Below, in pieces: positions 51,701 through 61,364 of a stretch of 64,000 bases of DNA. The DNA comes from Rodentolepis nana (Eukaryota > Platyhelminthes > Cestoda > Cyclophyllidea > Hymenolepididae). Within the stretch, counting starts at the first letter, position 1. Every line of letters begins with the position of its first letter. The DNA is taken from positions 1-64,000 of the forward strand of contig UZAE01012026.1 of NCBI GenBank assembly GCA_900617975.1, in the 5' to 3' direction. The notes under the pieces are model-generated. The model saw only the letters and a list, made by a program, of their open reading frames with translations, had not been told where the DNA came from and ran no database searches. The translations under genes were made by a program, and so were the position numbers.

Positions 51701-54700
51701 AGCAATGATGATTTTACAATTACTGTGATTAGATTAGAGGTTATTTAATATTAGATAATGCGATTATTTAATGCTGCTTACTTAGGCATAGCAATCGATT
51801 CCATAATTGGAGGAATAGGAGTCGGTTGTTCAGGGATCTCTGGCATGGAACGTGGTGTTGAGGTCTTTAATGGCTGACCAGGCGAACTATGAAGGTTCGA
51901 ATAGGGGCTTGAAGAGCTTGTAAATCCTTTGCCGTTTCCTCCATAGGATCGAAGGGATTGGTAATTTCCAGAATTGAAGGGACCTGATAGACGACTTCTA
52001 AAGATGAAAAGATTCATTTATGTAATTATCATTAGTTTGTATTGTCAGTCAAACATTGATAGCATTGAAAAGACCATGCTTTCACGTCATTGACTTAAAC
52101 ACTATTTTACAGACCGAAAGATTAGCAAGAGCTTTTCTGCCTTTATATCCTCTTTTTAAGCCATTTCAAAGAAGTGCCATAAATCAGAATGCTCTCCTCA
52201 ATATTACCGAATAATCCAAATATTTGTTCACAATTTAAAGTATTTGGCTTTTACATTAATAAACGAACCCCCAGCCATATTTGAAGCAAAAATATTTACA
52301 GCGCCCATCTTTGATAACTGTTCAGTATCATTGTGGCATTCTCATCCTATTTATAAGTCAAACTTAATCGCCGCAGTGTACACTGATAGGTATCGAACCT
52401 TTGACTTCTATGCGAACGAGTATGCTAGCCTGGGTGCCGACAGCGTCAATTTGCAAGCTCGGACACTGTTATAGGGAATAAAACAGCAAAAACTTTTGAG
52501 TACCCAGATAATAGAGAATAAACTTAGAAATAGATGTTTCAAACTGTGTTGAAACCCATTTAGCTATGGTTATAACAAATATAGTCTTTTCTTAATTTTC
52601 TTTCAGGCAGAAAGTAATAGTTTTGCTCATTAGATGTGTTTAACAAATGCAGTGGTAATCTTAGATGTACGAACTTAATGTGGGTCTTTTGGGCATTGAA
52701 ACAGGCATTCCATCCACTAATTTGACAAAATCTAAACTTGAAAACGATATTGAGTTCGTAAGTGATTGATTTGGTTTAGTGTCACATAATTCGGCAAAAA
52801 AGTTCAAGAGAATTAAAAAATTTGCTCTACAAAAGGCTTGGCCTTATAGCAAGATTAATGTTTTGAAATTACTGAAACCGAGTGTAGACCTTCTTCTTTG
52901 GTCGAAAAAATTTGAAATGGATCGTGAATGATAAATTGAGAAAGTCAAAATTTACCACAAATTTCACACAACAGCTTTGAAATGTTAACTCAAAACATGA
53001 ACACTAAATTTTTGGAGGCGACAAAATGGCTTAATCAATAGCATTTAGTAGCAATTGACGACATACTTTTCATAAAGTAACCACTGATTTCGATCATTTT
53101 TCCGGCGCAATAAACAAAATTATTAATTGTGAAAATCTTCACATTCAAATTATATTTTTATAAAGTTCAGTATTTTATATGAGTGCGTTTCCCGCTTTTG
53201 TCAAAAACCCGCAGATTGTTTTCATTTGCGTCGTATTTGTTTTAGTAGAATTCCTGAGAAATTAGGCCTCATTTAATTATCTTTTTTCTTAAAGTAAGAA
53301 GAGGAAGTTCGAAAAGAGATATTGAAAATCTCGACTTTGCCGATAACAAGATTAGAAGCCGATTTCTCATGATACCTTCCAGAAAATTAAAAATTCAGCC
53401 TGTGGTGGCACACATTTTTCTGATGAATAAAAACTGTCTAATTTGAGTAACATGCATTTTATTTGAAGATTCAATTAAAGGACAGCGTTATGACAGTGAT
53501 TCTCTTGTATGTATTTAAATAATGATTTTTAATTAGCCCTACTTAAATTTACAAGTAAAACGATTGAAAATACCAAACCATACTTTTATTTATGACATAT
53601 TTGTGAAAGAATTTTAACTTATTAAAATTTTGAGCGCAGACAAATGAATGCAAACAAAATTTTAACTTATTTAAATGTATTTCCTTTAACGAGATTAGCT
53701 ATTGTGGAACAGAATATTGCGAACACTTCCTCTTTTTTAATTCTTAACAGGTGTTCACCTTAATAATAAATGTAAAACGTTCCATGTGGCTCATTTTATT
53801 ATCACATTTCAACCTAATTTAAATTAACTCTTTAGTTGGGAACCAAAATCAGTCCTCAAAAAAATAATTGCAAAAGACTTCAATTCCTTCGCATTGGGCC
53901 ATATTTCTTCATTGAGTTTTTAATACGATGATTTCGGTTTTTACCCCATTTTATAAATTTAAAAAAAGCAGAAGAAAATTGTTTTTATCTTGAACAAAGA
54001 CGATTTCCTCGTGTTGACCAATGACGTAATATTTTGCCGATATCAATTGTAAAATTTATAGTTAATATACTGCAACAAATCGTATTATTCCGTTGAGATA
54101 TGAAGTTTGGGGAGTTGTTTAACATAATAAATTACTGAAAAGCATGGAGAAAGGCGCATTAGTGCAAAGATTACATTGAGACATAGTTCATCTTAATCAC
54201 TGGCAAAAAAACATTAAAAAGTTTGAACAAAATGGTCAAATTTGATCTCAATACTAATTTCTCCGCGGTTTTCCGAAAGTCCACCCAACCGAATAAGTGC
54301 CCATGGGAGGTTATTTGGAGTTAAAAGTTATAACGCAGTCTAAGAGCTTTTCTCTATTAAGGACTGAAGCTTGACTCCCCCCACCCTCCTAGCGAGATAA
54401 ATCATTCCGCAAATTTTACTTCTGCACCATCGCCCACGGGCGCTGTTCCAAAAAATAGTTTCATGAAATGTCATTTACCGTTTAGCCAACTTGGACGGAT
54501 TTTCGGAAAATCTAGATGCATTTCAGATTTAACGTAAATTGTTAGGTTTGTGAATTGTATGATTATTTTCGAACTCAATGGATTAATTTAAAAAATTCAT
54601 AATGTAATCAAATAAATTTGCTAAAAATAGCTTACGTTTGAGGAGTGAGCCGTGTAGGGATTTCAGCATTGAGAGAGCTAATCGATTCAGTAATAGGAAA

Positions 54701-55670
54701 TTCAGGAAATTCGGCCGTTGATGGCATTGGAACATATTTAGGAGGAGTTAATCCAACTCCACTTTTGGATATAGTCGGCATTTGTGGTTCATAGGAATTA
54801 AGTGGATTTGAATGGGCTTGAGAGAACCTAGCACCTATAGAAGGCACATTTAAAGATTCACCACTAATCGCTCCAGTCTTCATGACGCTCCTATCAATAA
54901 TAAAATTAAAAGAATGAGTAATTCATTGTATCTAACGTTGTTAACTATGCATTCTTTCAAATAGATACCTCGGAGGTTTATCAAGACTGCCTGTCTTTGA
55001 GAGTTCGTTTAATTGCTCATGGAGGTTAACAGTTTGACCCAATTCCTCTGCTGTCTAATGAAGTCATCAATGAAATCAAAACTAAAACTGAAAATACCCG
55101 TTCAAGAAGTTGAATTATTTGTTGTTCAATAGTGGTTTCGTCGAAGTTGACAGAATTTAATCCACTTTCACAGCCTTGACAATCATTTAATAAGTTGCGG
55201 TAATGAGGTATAGTTGAGGTTATATCCAAACCAACACAAGTTTGCATAACGGATTTAAGTCTTCTTTGTACATGCTGTAACTTAGAAGTTATCTAAATTA
55301 TTGCTATGAAATTTATAAATTTCTGAATACGTTGGCGCCTTGTGCTGATTCATACGTTGATCGAAGCCAAGTTGAGAGCTGGCTGTATACGTATAAGTAG
55401 AAATCATGCTCTATCGTTTTCCATATTATGGACTTTGCAAAATTGTAAGCAGTTCGAAGGTTATCGGCTTTAATTTCCTGAAAAATTGGTCATTAATATA
55501 TTCGGTATACCCATTGAAGAAGTGTTTTGTGAAATGTAACCACTTTTTCAGCTTCATCTGATAGCGTTATCAGCTGATTTAGCAATGATTGTAGTGAATA
55601 TACGAGGTCTAAACTTTTTTATTTGTGAGTTAATTGTTATACCATCCATATCGTCCTTCAGGCCAGCCAT
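36762..55670 (-). CDS. 21-exon gene: helical N-terminus, Ser/Pro-rich middle, basic RS-like tail
   Basis: Family not recognised. Exons (minus, high to low): 55670-55643, 55608-55511, 55477-55331, 55292-55098, 55045-54969, 54890-54636, 51997-51782, 50100-50056, 46260-46192, 45335-45255, 45180-45118, 45040-44978, 42726-42652, 42558-42529, 42395-42252, 40507-40418, 39582-39535, 39142-39020, 37678-37613, 37289-37050, 36975-36762. They sum to 2367 nt, 788 aa, ending in TAG. Residues 1-181 look alpha-helical, possibly coiled coil (MAGLKDDMDDLVYSLQSLLN). Residues about 182-340 are rich in Pro, Ser and Thr. About 340-530 is charged, with one IKTEP motif near residue 515 that fits a SUMO-acceptor consensus. 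About 530-788 is basic and Ser-rich, with polyserine near 637-700 and RRKSKSP. No signal peptide or membrane segment is seen, so a nuclear role is my guess. The last 16 introns are all phase 2. Missing symmetric exons in the big introns would not break the frame and cannot be excluded. Confidence 0.75.
37050..37289 (-). CDS. Polyserine exon of the 21-exon gene
   Basis: A 240-nt phase 2-2 exon whose first half is a Ser/Thr run encoded by mixed AGT/AGC/TCA/TCC/ACC codons, interrupted by GRGRTRKNRS. Its end reads IIRIEPINYEAKPKK, which resembles IKTEPINFDPLKKSRR at the end of exon 42395-42252. The mixed codons indicate selection for the amino acids rather than simple trinucleotide slippage. Confidence 0.7.
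38930..38953 (+). repeat. (AT)n microsatellite
   Basis: About 12 AT units inside the intron between exons 39142-39020 and 37678-37613. Confidence 0.95.
42529..42558 (-). CDS. 30-nt micro-exon of the 21-exon gene
   Basis: Thirty nucleotides between acceptor TTGTTTCTTAG and donor CCAAG|GTATGA, encoding QYTNGQVYP in phase 2-2. It fits the frame on both sides (ES before, SLTD after) and can be skipped without a frameshift. Confidence 0.65.
46192..46260 (-). CDS. 69-nt exon with a probable GC donor
   Basis: Acceptor ATTTTTTTAG, translation KQESKEPKKSLLRTKERTPS. In phase 2 the only way to stay in frame with the next exon is to end at CTTAG and use GCGAGT as donor; the nearby GT (CGA|GTTAAC) would leave phase 0 and break the frame. 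Confidence 0.6.
50762..51092 (+). repeat. Dispersed repeat, full single-arm copy
   Basis: Head (CCTCCATGTGGTG), TCTATAAACAGGCAGTTGA block, one CCACAATACTCACCTCGCC unit, GTGTCTGTCTC block, GTCAACTAAAGAGCTAATGA block, GCCATTTGATAT block and a TTATTATTATT tail. About 330 bp, inserted in an intron of the 21-exon gene in the opposite orientation to transcription. It shows the likely complete unit length of the family. Confidence 0.85.
51486..51494 (+). repeat. Poly-C run of 9
   Basis: C9 followed by TCCC in an intron; length may be unreliable. Confidence 0.8.
54636..54890 (-). CDS. Large Pro/Ser-rich exon of the 21-exon gene
   Basis: The largest exon, 255 nt, phase 2-2, translating from SVMKTGAISGESLNVPS to LTPQ. 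It shares a loose pattern with the next exon 51997-51782: a Tyr/Ser/Gly-rich first half and a Pro-rich second half ending TESISS or MESIAMP. That suggests an old exon duplication. It contains FPEFPITESI, a Pro/Phe motif of the kind used for peptide docking, but no named motif. Confidence 0.7.
54969..55670 (-). CDS. Compact 5' part of the 21-exon gene
   Basis: Five exons are packed into 702 bp with introns of 34, 33, 38 and 52 nt (donors GTATAA, GTATAC, GTATTC, GTATTT). The start chosen is the ATG at 55670-55668, which opens the frame MAGLKDDMD; G|AC then joins exon 2. Phases run 1, 0, 0, 0. The translation has regularly spaced Leu/Ile/Val (LVYSLQSLLNQLITL, KLQHVQRRLKSVMQT, EQQIIQLLER), suggesting helical bundles. 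Exon 3 could instead end at an earlier GTATAC, which would shorten the protein by 20 codons. Confidence 0.7.
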
Positions 55671-56924
55671 CGCACCAAAAGCAATTTCAAAATTGTATCA
55701 ATTAATTCCAAGGTCACAACTGGTGCACCTAAATATAGTTCATAACTTATACACTAAACTTTGTATAGATTATTTCTTAAAGTTGTAAACTAGCACAATT
55801 TATAAAGCATTTCTGGCTTTATATCTTTAAAAACTCAGTAATTACGCAAATCGGTAAATAATTATGCAATCAGAATAGCATAATATTCTATTTTCAGCAC
55901 TATTTTAATTCTCATAACAAATGAGATTGTACGATGTTATTATGTTTTCTCATAACAATAGTATGACATGCTTTGTTACTTATAAGATTCAAAATAAAGA
56001 ACACAATAAATCACTATTTTTTTATTTTCATTATCCTTATTTGATTTTTGCCGAATCACATATCGAAACGGTTTTAAAGTGCCTAAAAAGTATTAACCTT
56101 TAAAAATAAATGAACCTTGTTACATATATATAAATCTGCTTATTTATATTGCAGTAATGGCTTATCAATCTCACTGTTATTACCTAGTAATATTTTTCAC
56201 TGCGTTGTTCACGATCGGAACTTTAACTATTCTCTCCGAATTTAAGTTGTGTTGTACTTAACTATTATAGAGACTGCCCATTCCAACTGAGCAATCACTC
56301 GAAAAATTTCTTGCGGTCCGTACCACACTATGTGATGCGGGCATGGTGGAAAATTTGGAAAAGTTAAAAACAAAGAACCTAGACAGCAGAAATGGAGATA
56401 TATGAAAAGTTGTGTGTTTAGAGAAACTTATATCCAGAAATTTTGGCAAAAGTATGCTCTCTTTTCTATTTGCTTGTTTAGCAGGCGAGAATCAGTTGAA
56501 AGGTAAATTTGACCTTATTTTCATTAGAATGGGGAATAATAATTCACTGGGGACCACCGAATGTTAACTAATTTAACCGATAAGACATCTGATTAATTCA
56601 ACGTCTCCAAATTCCAGAGCAACAATTTAATATTCAATTTTGGACATAAAAAAGGTTAAATATGCTGATTATGTATTCCCAGTCCATTGAATTCGCGTTT
56701 GTAGATTAGAAATTCTCAAGAGAGATGGATTTATAAAATTAATGCAGTTATGTAGATTGACAGCCATGCTTTGACATCAGTTTCTATTGAACCATGCATA
56801 CTGATCCGTAGAAATTTCAATTCATATCCACGTGACCACTTCGTCATCACTTTTCACGTGATCACGTCACCTCTAGACGGGTGAATAAAGGGCTTTCACG
56901 AAGTAACGAATCCTTAATGGAATC
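55671..56924. promoter_or_regulatory. Divergent intergenic spacer, probable bidirectional promoter region
   Basis: 1254 bp separates the start codons of two divergent genes. The only features seen are the CACGTG boxes near the right end and AT-rich sequence. Short frames inside it lack usable starts with splice continuity and are judged non-coding. Confidence 0.45.
56829..56870 (+). promoter_or_regulatory. Two CACGTG E-boxes and a TCACGTCA site
   Basis: Palindromic CACGTG occurs at 56829-56834 and 56855-56860, followed within a few bases by ATCACGTCAC, which resembles a CRE half site. All lie 55-100 bp upstream of the ATG at 56925. In AT-rich DNA two copies of a GC-containing palindrome 26 bp apart are unlikely by chance. 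bHLH-ZIP and bZIP factors are the usual readers of such sites; the actual factor is unknown. Confidence 0.5.
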
Positions 56925-59468
56925 ATGGCTGCTATATTCACCAAAGTAGCTCAAGTTGGGTTGAAAACAGGTGGAAAAGTTGCAACCAAAGCCATTGCTA
57001 AAGGTGGCGCCAAGAAGGTGGGAAAAGTGGCTGGAAAGAAAGGCGCTAAGACTCTTGGTAAACAGGCGGGCACTAAGAAACTTCTCAAGTCTGGAGCCAA
57101 AAAGACATTAAAGAATCAAGATACCGATGGTGGTGGCGGTAGAAACCGATCTACTTCTCCTGGAATGCAAAGAAAACAAGTGAGAATTAAATCACCAAGT
57201 CCGACCAAGATGAAACGATCAAAATCTGAAGGTAAGAAGTCTGAGAGGTCGAAAAGTAAAAACAGAAGTAAAAGTGCTGGAGGGGTTAGCGATGAAAGAT
57301 CAGGCAAACACAAGAAGGCCAAAGGCAGAAGGAAAGATGATTCTGACGAGAGTAATGATAGTGAAGAAGAGGATGCCGAAATGGAGGAAGCTGACAAGCG
57401 AAAGACTAAGAAAGGAAAGCTCTTTGATCCTGATACAGAAGAGGAAGAAGAGTCACCCACGAAAGTGAAGAAAAAATCCAAGAAATCTTCCCATCTTAAA
57501 GAAGAGGCGAGCGATAGTGAGGATGATGGTAATGAGGCAAAAGATAAAAAGGGAACGAAGGATAAAGTTAAGAAATCTGGAGGAAAAGATCCGCACAAAT
57601 CTAAAGATAAAAAGACGGAAAAATCTAAGAAAACGAGAAAGAACGATTCAGAAAGTGAAGATGAGCGACATAAAAAGAGTGAAAAGAAGAAAGGATCAAG
57701 GAAAATGGAAACAGATTCTCTTAAAAGTGAAGAATCGGAGTATGGTAGTATGGAAAAAATAAAAGATGAGAAAACTCGCAAAATGAAGTCCAAAGAGAGC
57801 GATGAAACCTATTCGGATGACACCCGGAGGAAAACGAAGATTGGTAAAGACAAAACGGAGGGAGATAGCGACTTAGATGATAGAAATAGGAAAAATAAAC
57901 GTGATGATAGTCATCAACGAAAATTTGAAAGTATCAAACGAGGAGATAATGTGCTCACAGTCAAAGAAGGTAGTCATAAAAAAAGAGGATATCACGACAA
58001 TTCAGATGAAGCAAGCGATACCGTTGACTCGAATAGGTCAAACAAGGAGGAAAGAAAGAGAAGTAAAAAAAATGACGATGGCAAAAAGGATAGAAAGAGT
58101 AGAAAGGATAAAGAGAATGAAAAAGGAAAAGACGATAAGAGAGACAAAAAGCGTGACAAGGATCGGCGTAAAAAAGATGACGATTCTGACGAGGAACATC
58201 ACAAGGGTCAAAAGAAGGAAAAGAAGGAAAAGAAGGAGAAGAAGGAAAAAAAGGAGAAGAAGGATAAGAAAGAGAAGGAGAAAAAGGAGAAAAAAGAGAA
58301 AAAGAAGAAATCAAAGAAACATGATGAAGACATTACTACAGATTCGGACTCGAAACGGAGTTCGAGTAAAGGAAGAGGATCTTCATTTTCAAAAAAAGGA
58401 GACAAAAAGAAAGATTCAATTACACTTTCAGATTGCGAAGATGGTGAAATTTGCTTTAAAATACGTAATTGCCGTCCCAATATTGAAATTTCCAAAGATA
58501 CTGGCAAGTGTAGCTGCTGTTTTTCAAATGGGCAAATGTCGAAGTCGGAGCTTTGTAGATTAATAAATGAATTTTCAAATGACTCCGGCGATGTGAATGT
58601 TGAGAAATTGGCACAATCCCTAGTTAAACGCACCAACATAGCTTCGCAACCTGCTCCGAGAATCACTGTTACACCACCAGTAATGTATCCTTCGCCACAG
58701 CTTACTGATGAAGAGATAAAGACAGAGATAAAATGCGCCAAACTCCGAGAGAAAGCTCAGAAAGCTAAACTTAAGAAAGAAGCGAAGATGATGTCAGCAA
58801 AGATGGGTCTCATGCAGAAATTGAGAAATTCAGATGCGGGTTCGGATGTGCTTACCCCGAGTGGTTCTCCAGAATATGTGTGCCAAAAAATTGAAGACAA
58901 TCCGACAGTTGTACCACATCTTATTGCAAGACAACAATGTCCCACTGTAGAAGCTAATATTATGGGGCAGACTTCTCAACCGTGCATAAGCGAATTTGAA
59001 CAAGAAAAGAAGGTTGATGAAAATGATGAATGGTTGAAAGCTTTTGAAATGGTTGTGAAATATGACAATGCAAAAGATATTCGAGCGACTCAATTGAAAC
59101 AAGAGGAGATGAAGTTAGAATGCAAGTATCTTAAGCAGGGCCAAGCAAAGCACTTTAAACGCAGCAAAACTTTCGACAGCAGTCGAAAGGGCTGGATGAG
59201 TGGATGTGGAACATGTATCGATGTGGGTAAAAACCCCAATCGATCTAAATTGGACCATCTCTATGACTTGATTTATGCCTTGAGAGGAGCTCCTAAAATG
59301 TGTCCTTCTAAGAATAGTAATCAAGTTTCAAATGATCCAACGGCGGCTCCACAAGTGATTCCTGTATATGTACCGTGGGAGTTGCCTCAATGTGATCCTT
59401 ATGGAGCTTATTACCCCGCGGATGGATGCGGATATGAAAATCAGGGATATTATCAACAAAGTCAATGA
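56925..59468 (+). CDS. Single-exon Lys/Glu/Ser-rich basic protein, 847 aa
   Basis: Family not recognised. Residues 1-65 are histone H1-tail-like (GGKVATKAIAKGGAKKVGK). Residues about 75-125 hold RS/KS dipeptides and SP sites (TSPGMQRK, SPSPTKMKRSKS). About 125-500 is a disordered tract of Lys with Glu, Asp and Ser clusters, including an almost pure KKEK repeat at about 428-465. About 503-545 has a cysteine group (CEDGEICF, CRPN, CSCC, LC). About 600-650 is a charged probable helix, and the C-terminus is Cys- and Tyr-rich, ending GYYQQSQ. There are no introns, although neighbouring genes have many. The DNA is strongly purine-biased on the coding strand through the KE tract. A nuclear or chromatin-bound, or microtubule-associated, role would fit the composition but is only inference. 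The start is the first ATG, close behind the E-boxes. Out-of-frame open frames over it on both strands are shadows of the repetitive codons. Confidence 0.85.
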   Translation: MAAIFTKVAQVGLKTGGKVATKAIAKGGAKKVGKVAGKKGAKTLGKQAGTKKLLKSGAKKTLKNQDTDGGGGRNRSTSPGMQRKQVRIKSPSPTKMKRSKSEGKKSERSKSKNRSKSAGGVSDERSGKHKKAKGRRKDDSDESNDSEEEDAEMEEADKRKTKKGKLFDPDTEEEEESPTKVKKKSKKSSHLKEEASDSEDDGNEAKDKKGTKDKVKKSGGKDPHKSKDKKTEKSKKTRKNDSESEDERHKKSEKKKGSRKMETDSLKSEESEYGSMEKIKDEKTRKMKSKESDETYSDDTRRKTKIGKDKTEGDSDLDDRNRKNKRDDSHQRKFESIKRGDNVLTVKEGSHKKRGYHDNSDEASDTVDSNRSNKEERKRSKKNDDGKKDRKSRKDKENEKGKDDKRDKKRDKDRRKKDDDSDEEHHKGQKKEKKEKKEKKEKKEKKDKKEKEKKEKKEKKKKSKKHDEDITTDSDSKRSSSKGRGSSFSKKGDKKKDSITLSDCEDGEICFKIRNCRPNIEISKDTGKCSCCFSNGQMSKSELCRLINEFSNDSGDVNVEKLAQSLVKRTNIASQPAPRITVTPPVMYPSPQLTDEEIKTEIKCAKLREKAQKAKLKKEAKMMSAKMGLMQKLRNSDAGSDVLTPSGSPEYVCQKIEDNPTVVPHLIARQQCPTVEANIMGQTSQPCISEFEQEKKVDENDEWLKAFEMVVKYDNAKDIRATQLKQEEMKLECKYLKQGQAKHFKRSKTFDSSRKGWMSGCGTCIDVGKNPNRSKLDHLYDLIYALRGAPKMCPSKNSNQVSNDPTAAPQVIPVYVPWELPQCDPYGAYYPADGCGYENQGYYQQSQ
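58208..58314 (+). repeat. GA-rich tandem coding repeat (KKEK tract)
   Basis: About 107 nt of AAGAAGGA/AAGGAGAAG units with nearly no pyrimidines on the coding strand. It encodes about 36 residues of Lys and Glu with a few Asp. Mirror-repeat purine DNA like this can form triplex and is prone to length change. Confidence 0.85.
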
Positions 59469-59743
59469 TACTTTGGGATAATATGTTGTTTACTTGATTT
59501 ATAATATTAATTTCGATCAAGATAAATGAAATTCATTTCTATTATTTTGTATTGATTTAGGTGTAATTCTGCAAATGCCTAAGTTTTGTGGCATTATTTT
59601 CATTAAAATAGAGTAATATCTAATTTACAAAGAAGGCATAGAGTAGGTTGATAAACCTTATATACGTTTAGGGAAACTTAATGGATGAACCATCTGACAC
59701 GACTCAACAGACTAAATGAAATGACAGATTGTTAAATAATGCG

Positions 59744-59749
59744 AATAAA
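59744..59749 (+). terminator. AATAAA polyadenylation signal
   Basis: Canonical hexamer 276 nt after the stop of the basic-protein gene. It is plausible as its 3' end signal. Confidence 0.55.
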
Positions 59750-60352
59750 ACCTTGAGAAGATTCTAGAGTGTTCTAAAATAGAGACTCGATGTTTCTGAA
59801 CCTAAAATGGTGTATGCTAATATGGGGCTATCGTAAGAACCCAAATAATGGAGTGGCAAACGGTGGTCCATAAGATGATACCGTGTTTGAAGCTGAAAAG
59901 ATCCAGGTTACTGTCATAGAAAAAAAAATTATATAGTAAAACTGGATGCTAAATATCATTTGCAATTTACCATCGAATTTCAAGTCTATGGACATTTTTA
60001 GCTGGCTAGAGATAGAAATACTACAATGCTTTTATCAATTTAAACTTAGTATTCATTAAGCTTAATGCACATAATAGTCTTCTCTTTTTACAATTCATTA
60101 TGCTTAAGCAAAACCGTTCCATTTCCCATAGCTTATGGTTTCATCATCATTTTCGTTTAAATAAATTTTATTTTAGATTATAGATAAAACAGTAAATATT
60201 TTAAGCGAATACTAGCAAGTTTTTGTCTGATTTGTTGGCTTAATTATGCACTTTTCTCATCCATCTGCCTCAACATTACTGAAAGTGGTTAAGGTAATTT
60301 CAGTTCCTCAGTTCATACTATAGCTGAAGATAAGTACCGAATAATAAAAACG

Positions 60353-60389
60353 CATATATATATATATATATGTGCGTGTATATATATAT
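60353..60389 (+). repeat. Compound AT/GT microsatellite
   Basis: CATATATATATATATATATGTGCGTG followed by TATATATATATT: two AT tracts split by a short GT segment. Confidence 0.9.
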
Positions 60390-61364
60390 TTATTCTGAAA
60401 TGATGGAGTTGAAGGATTCTTGCGCTCATGCAACCAATTTCACTTTAATGTTTACTGGTTTCAAACTTTATAAAAGTCTCATGACCCAAACCTTGCATGG
60501 AGTTTTACAATTAAGGTTGACAAATTACTATATTATATAAATTATGTTTCTTTCTTTTCGTTGACGGAAGTTCAACTATGTTTGGTTTAGATAATGAAAT
60601 TGATATAAAGGACTCATATTCACCCATATATAATCACTCGACACTTATTTCTCCACAGCTCTTGTAAAAACGCATCTATAAGAAGTGATGGCGTGCAATT
60701 TTTTTAAAGTTACTTAACCGAAATTTAAGAACTTAGACTGTGTATTACATATGGTATCAAATGTGTGCCCTATAAACTAACTCCTGTCACTTTCACCTTT
60801 AACTTCATTTGAAATATATGAATAAATATTTTAAATTTCAAAAGCTTGATTTATTTAAAATTTTTAATAGATGACTGGTCTAAATAGGACGTTAAATTTT
60901 AAATTTTAAATTATGATTAAATGAGTTTGACCATCAACATCATCAATCCGTTGCACTTTCACACGAGTGACTGTTGTGCCTATGAATCTGTCTGTCTGTG
61001 ATTAAAAGCAAGTTGGAATGATCGTAAGTATAGGCGATAATGCACAGTAATTGCATCTATTATCTTATTTTATTAAAAGGTTTAGCCTTGGTTATCAATC
61101 AGCTTTCTTATATTTCCAAAGATTCTCAATACTTTTCCTTAAAGTTCTTTCGGAAATTATATTTGAATATTTATTTATACAGCAAAACTTGTCGTCTTTC
61201 TAAAGCTGTGTTTTCTATTGAAATTAATCACTGCGAATCGCTTATCCCTTTATCATTTAGATTTTTTCTTTCATTTTCTTCCTTTATTGAGTTGCGAACA
61301 TATATTTACCAATCGTTGTTTTTAGTGAACATACGATTTAAGTATTTGTTGTGCTTTATAGGAA

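Larger units (their letters stand above)
59469..61361. other. Intergenic region between basic-protein gene and TMEM11 homologue
   Basis: Contains the AATAAA at 59744, an AT/GT microsatellite at 60353 and otherwise AT-rich DNA. I could not identify a 5' non-coding exon for the downstream gene. The open frame 61040-61429 runs across the acceptor of the next gene and is not trusted. Confidence 0.5.

Noticed and set aside
52383..52452. Minus-strand tRNA-like segment with a perfect B-box (GGTTCGATACC)
   Set aside because: The putative A box is imperfect and too close to the B box (about 29 nt), the T stem has a mismatch and no acceptor stem pairs. Most likely chance or a dead tRNA fragment.
57116..57793. 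225-codon minus-strand open frame and other shadows over the basic-protein gene
   Set aside because: Ser/Phe/Leu-rich mirror of Lys/Glu/Ser codons on the opposite strand; purine-rich coding DNA rarely gives stops in antisense.
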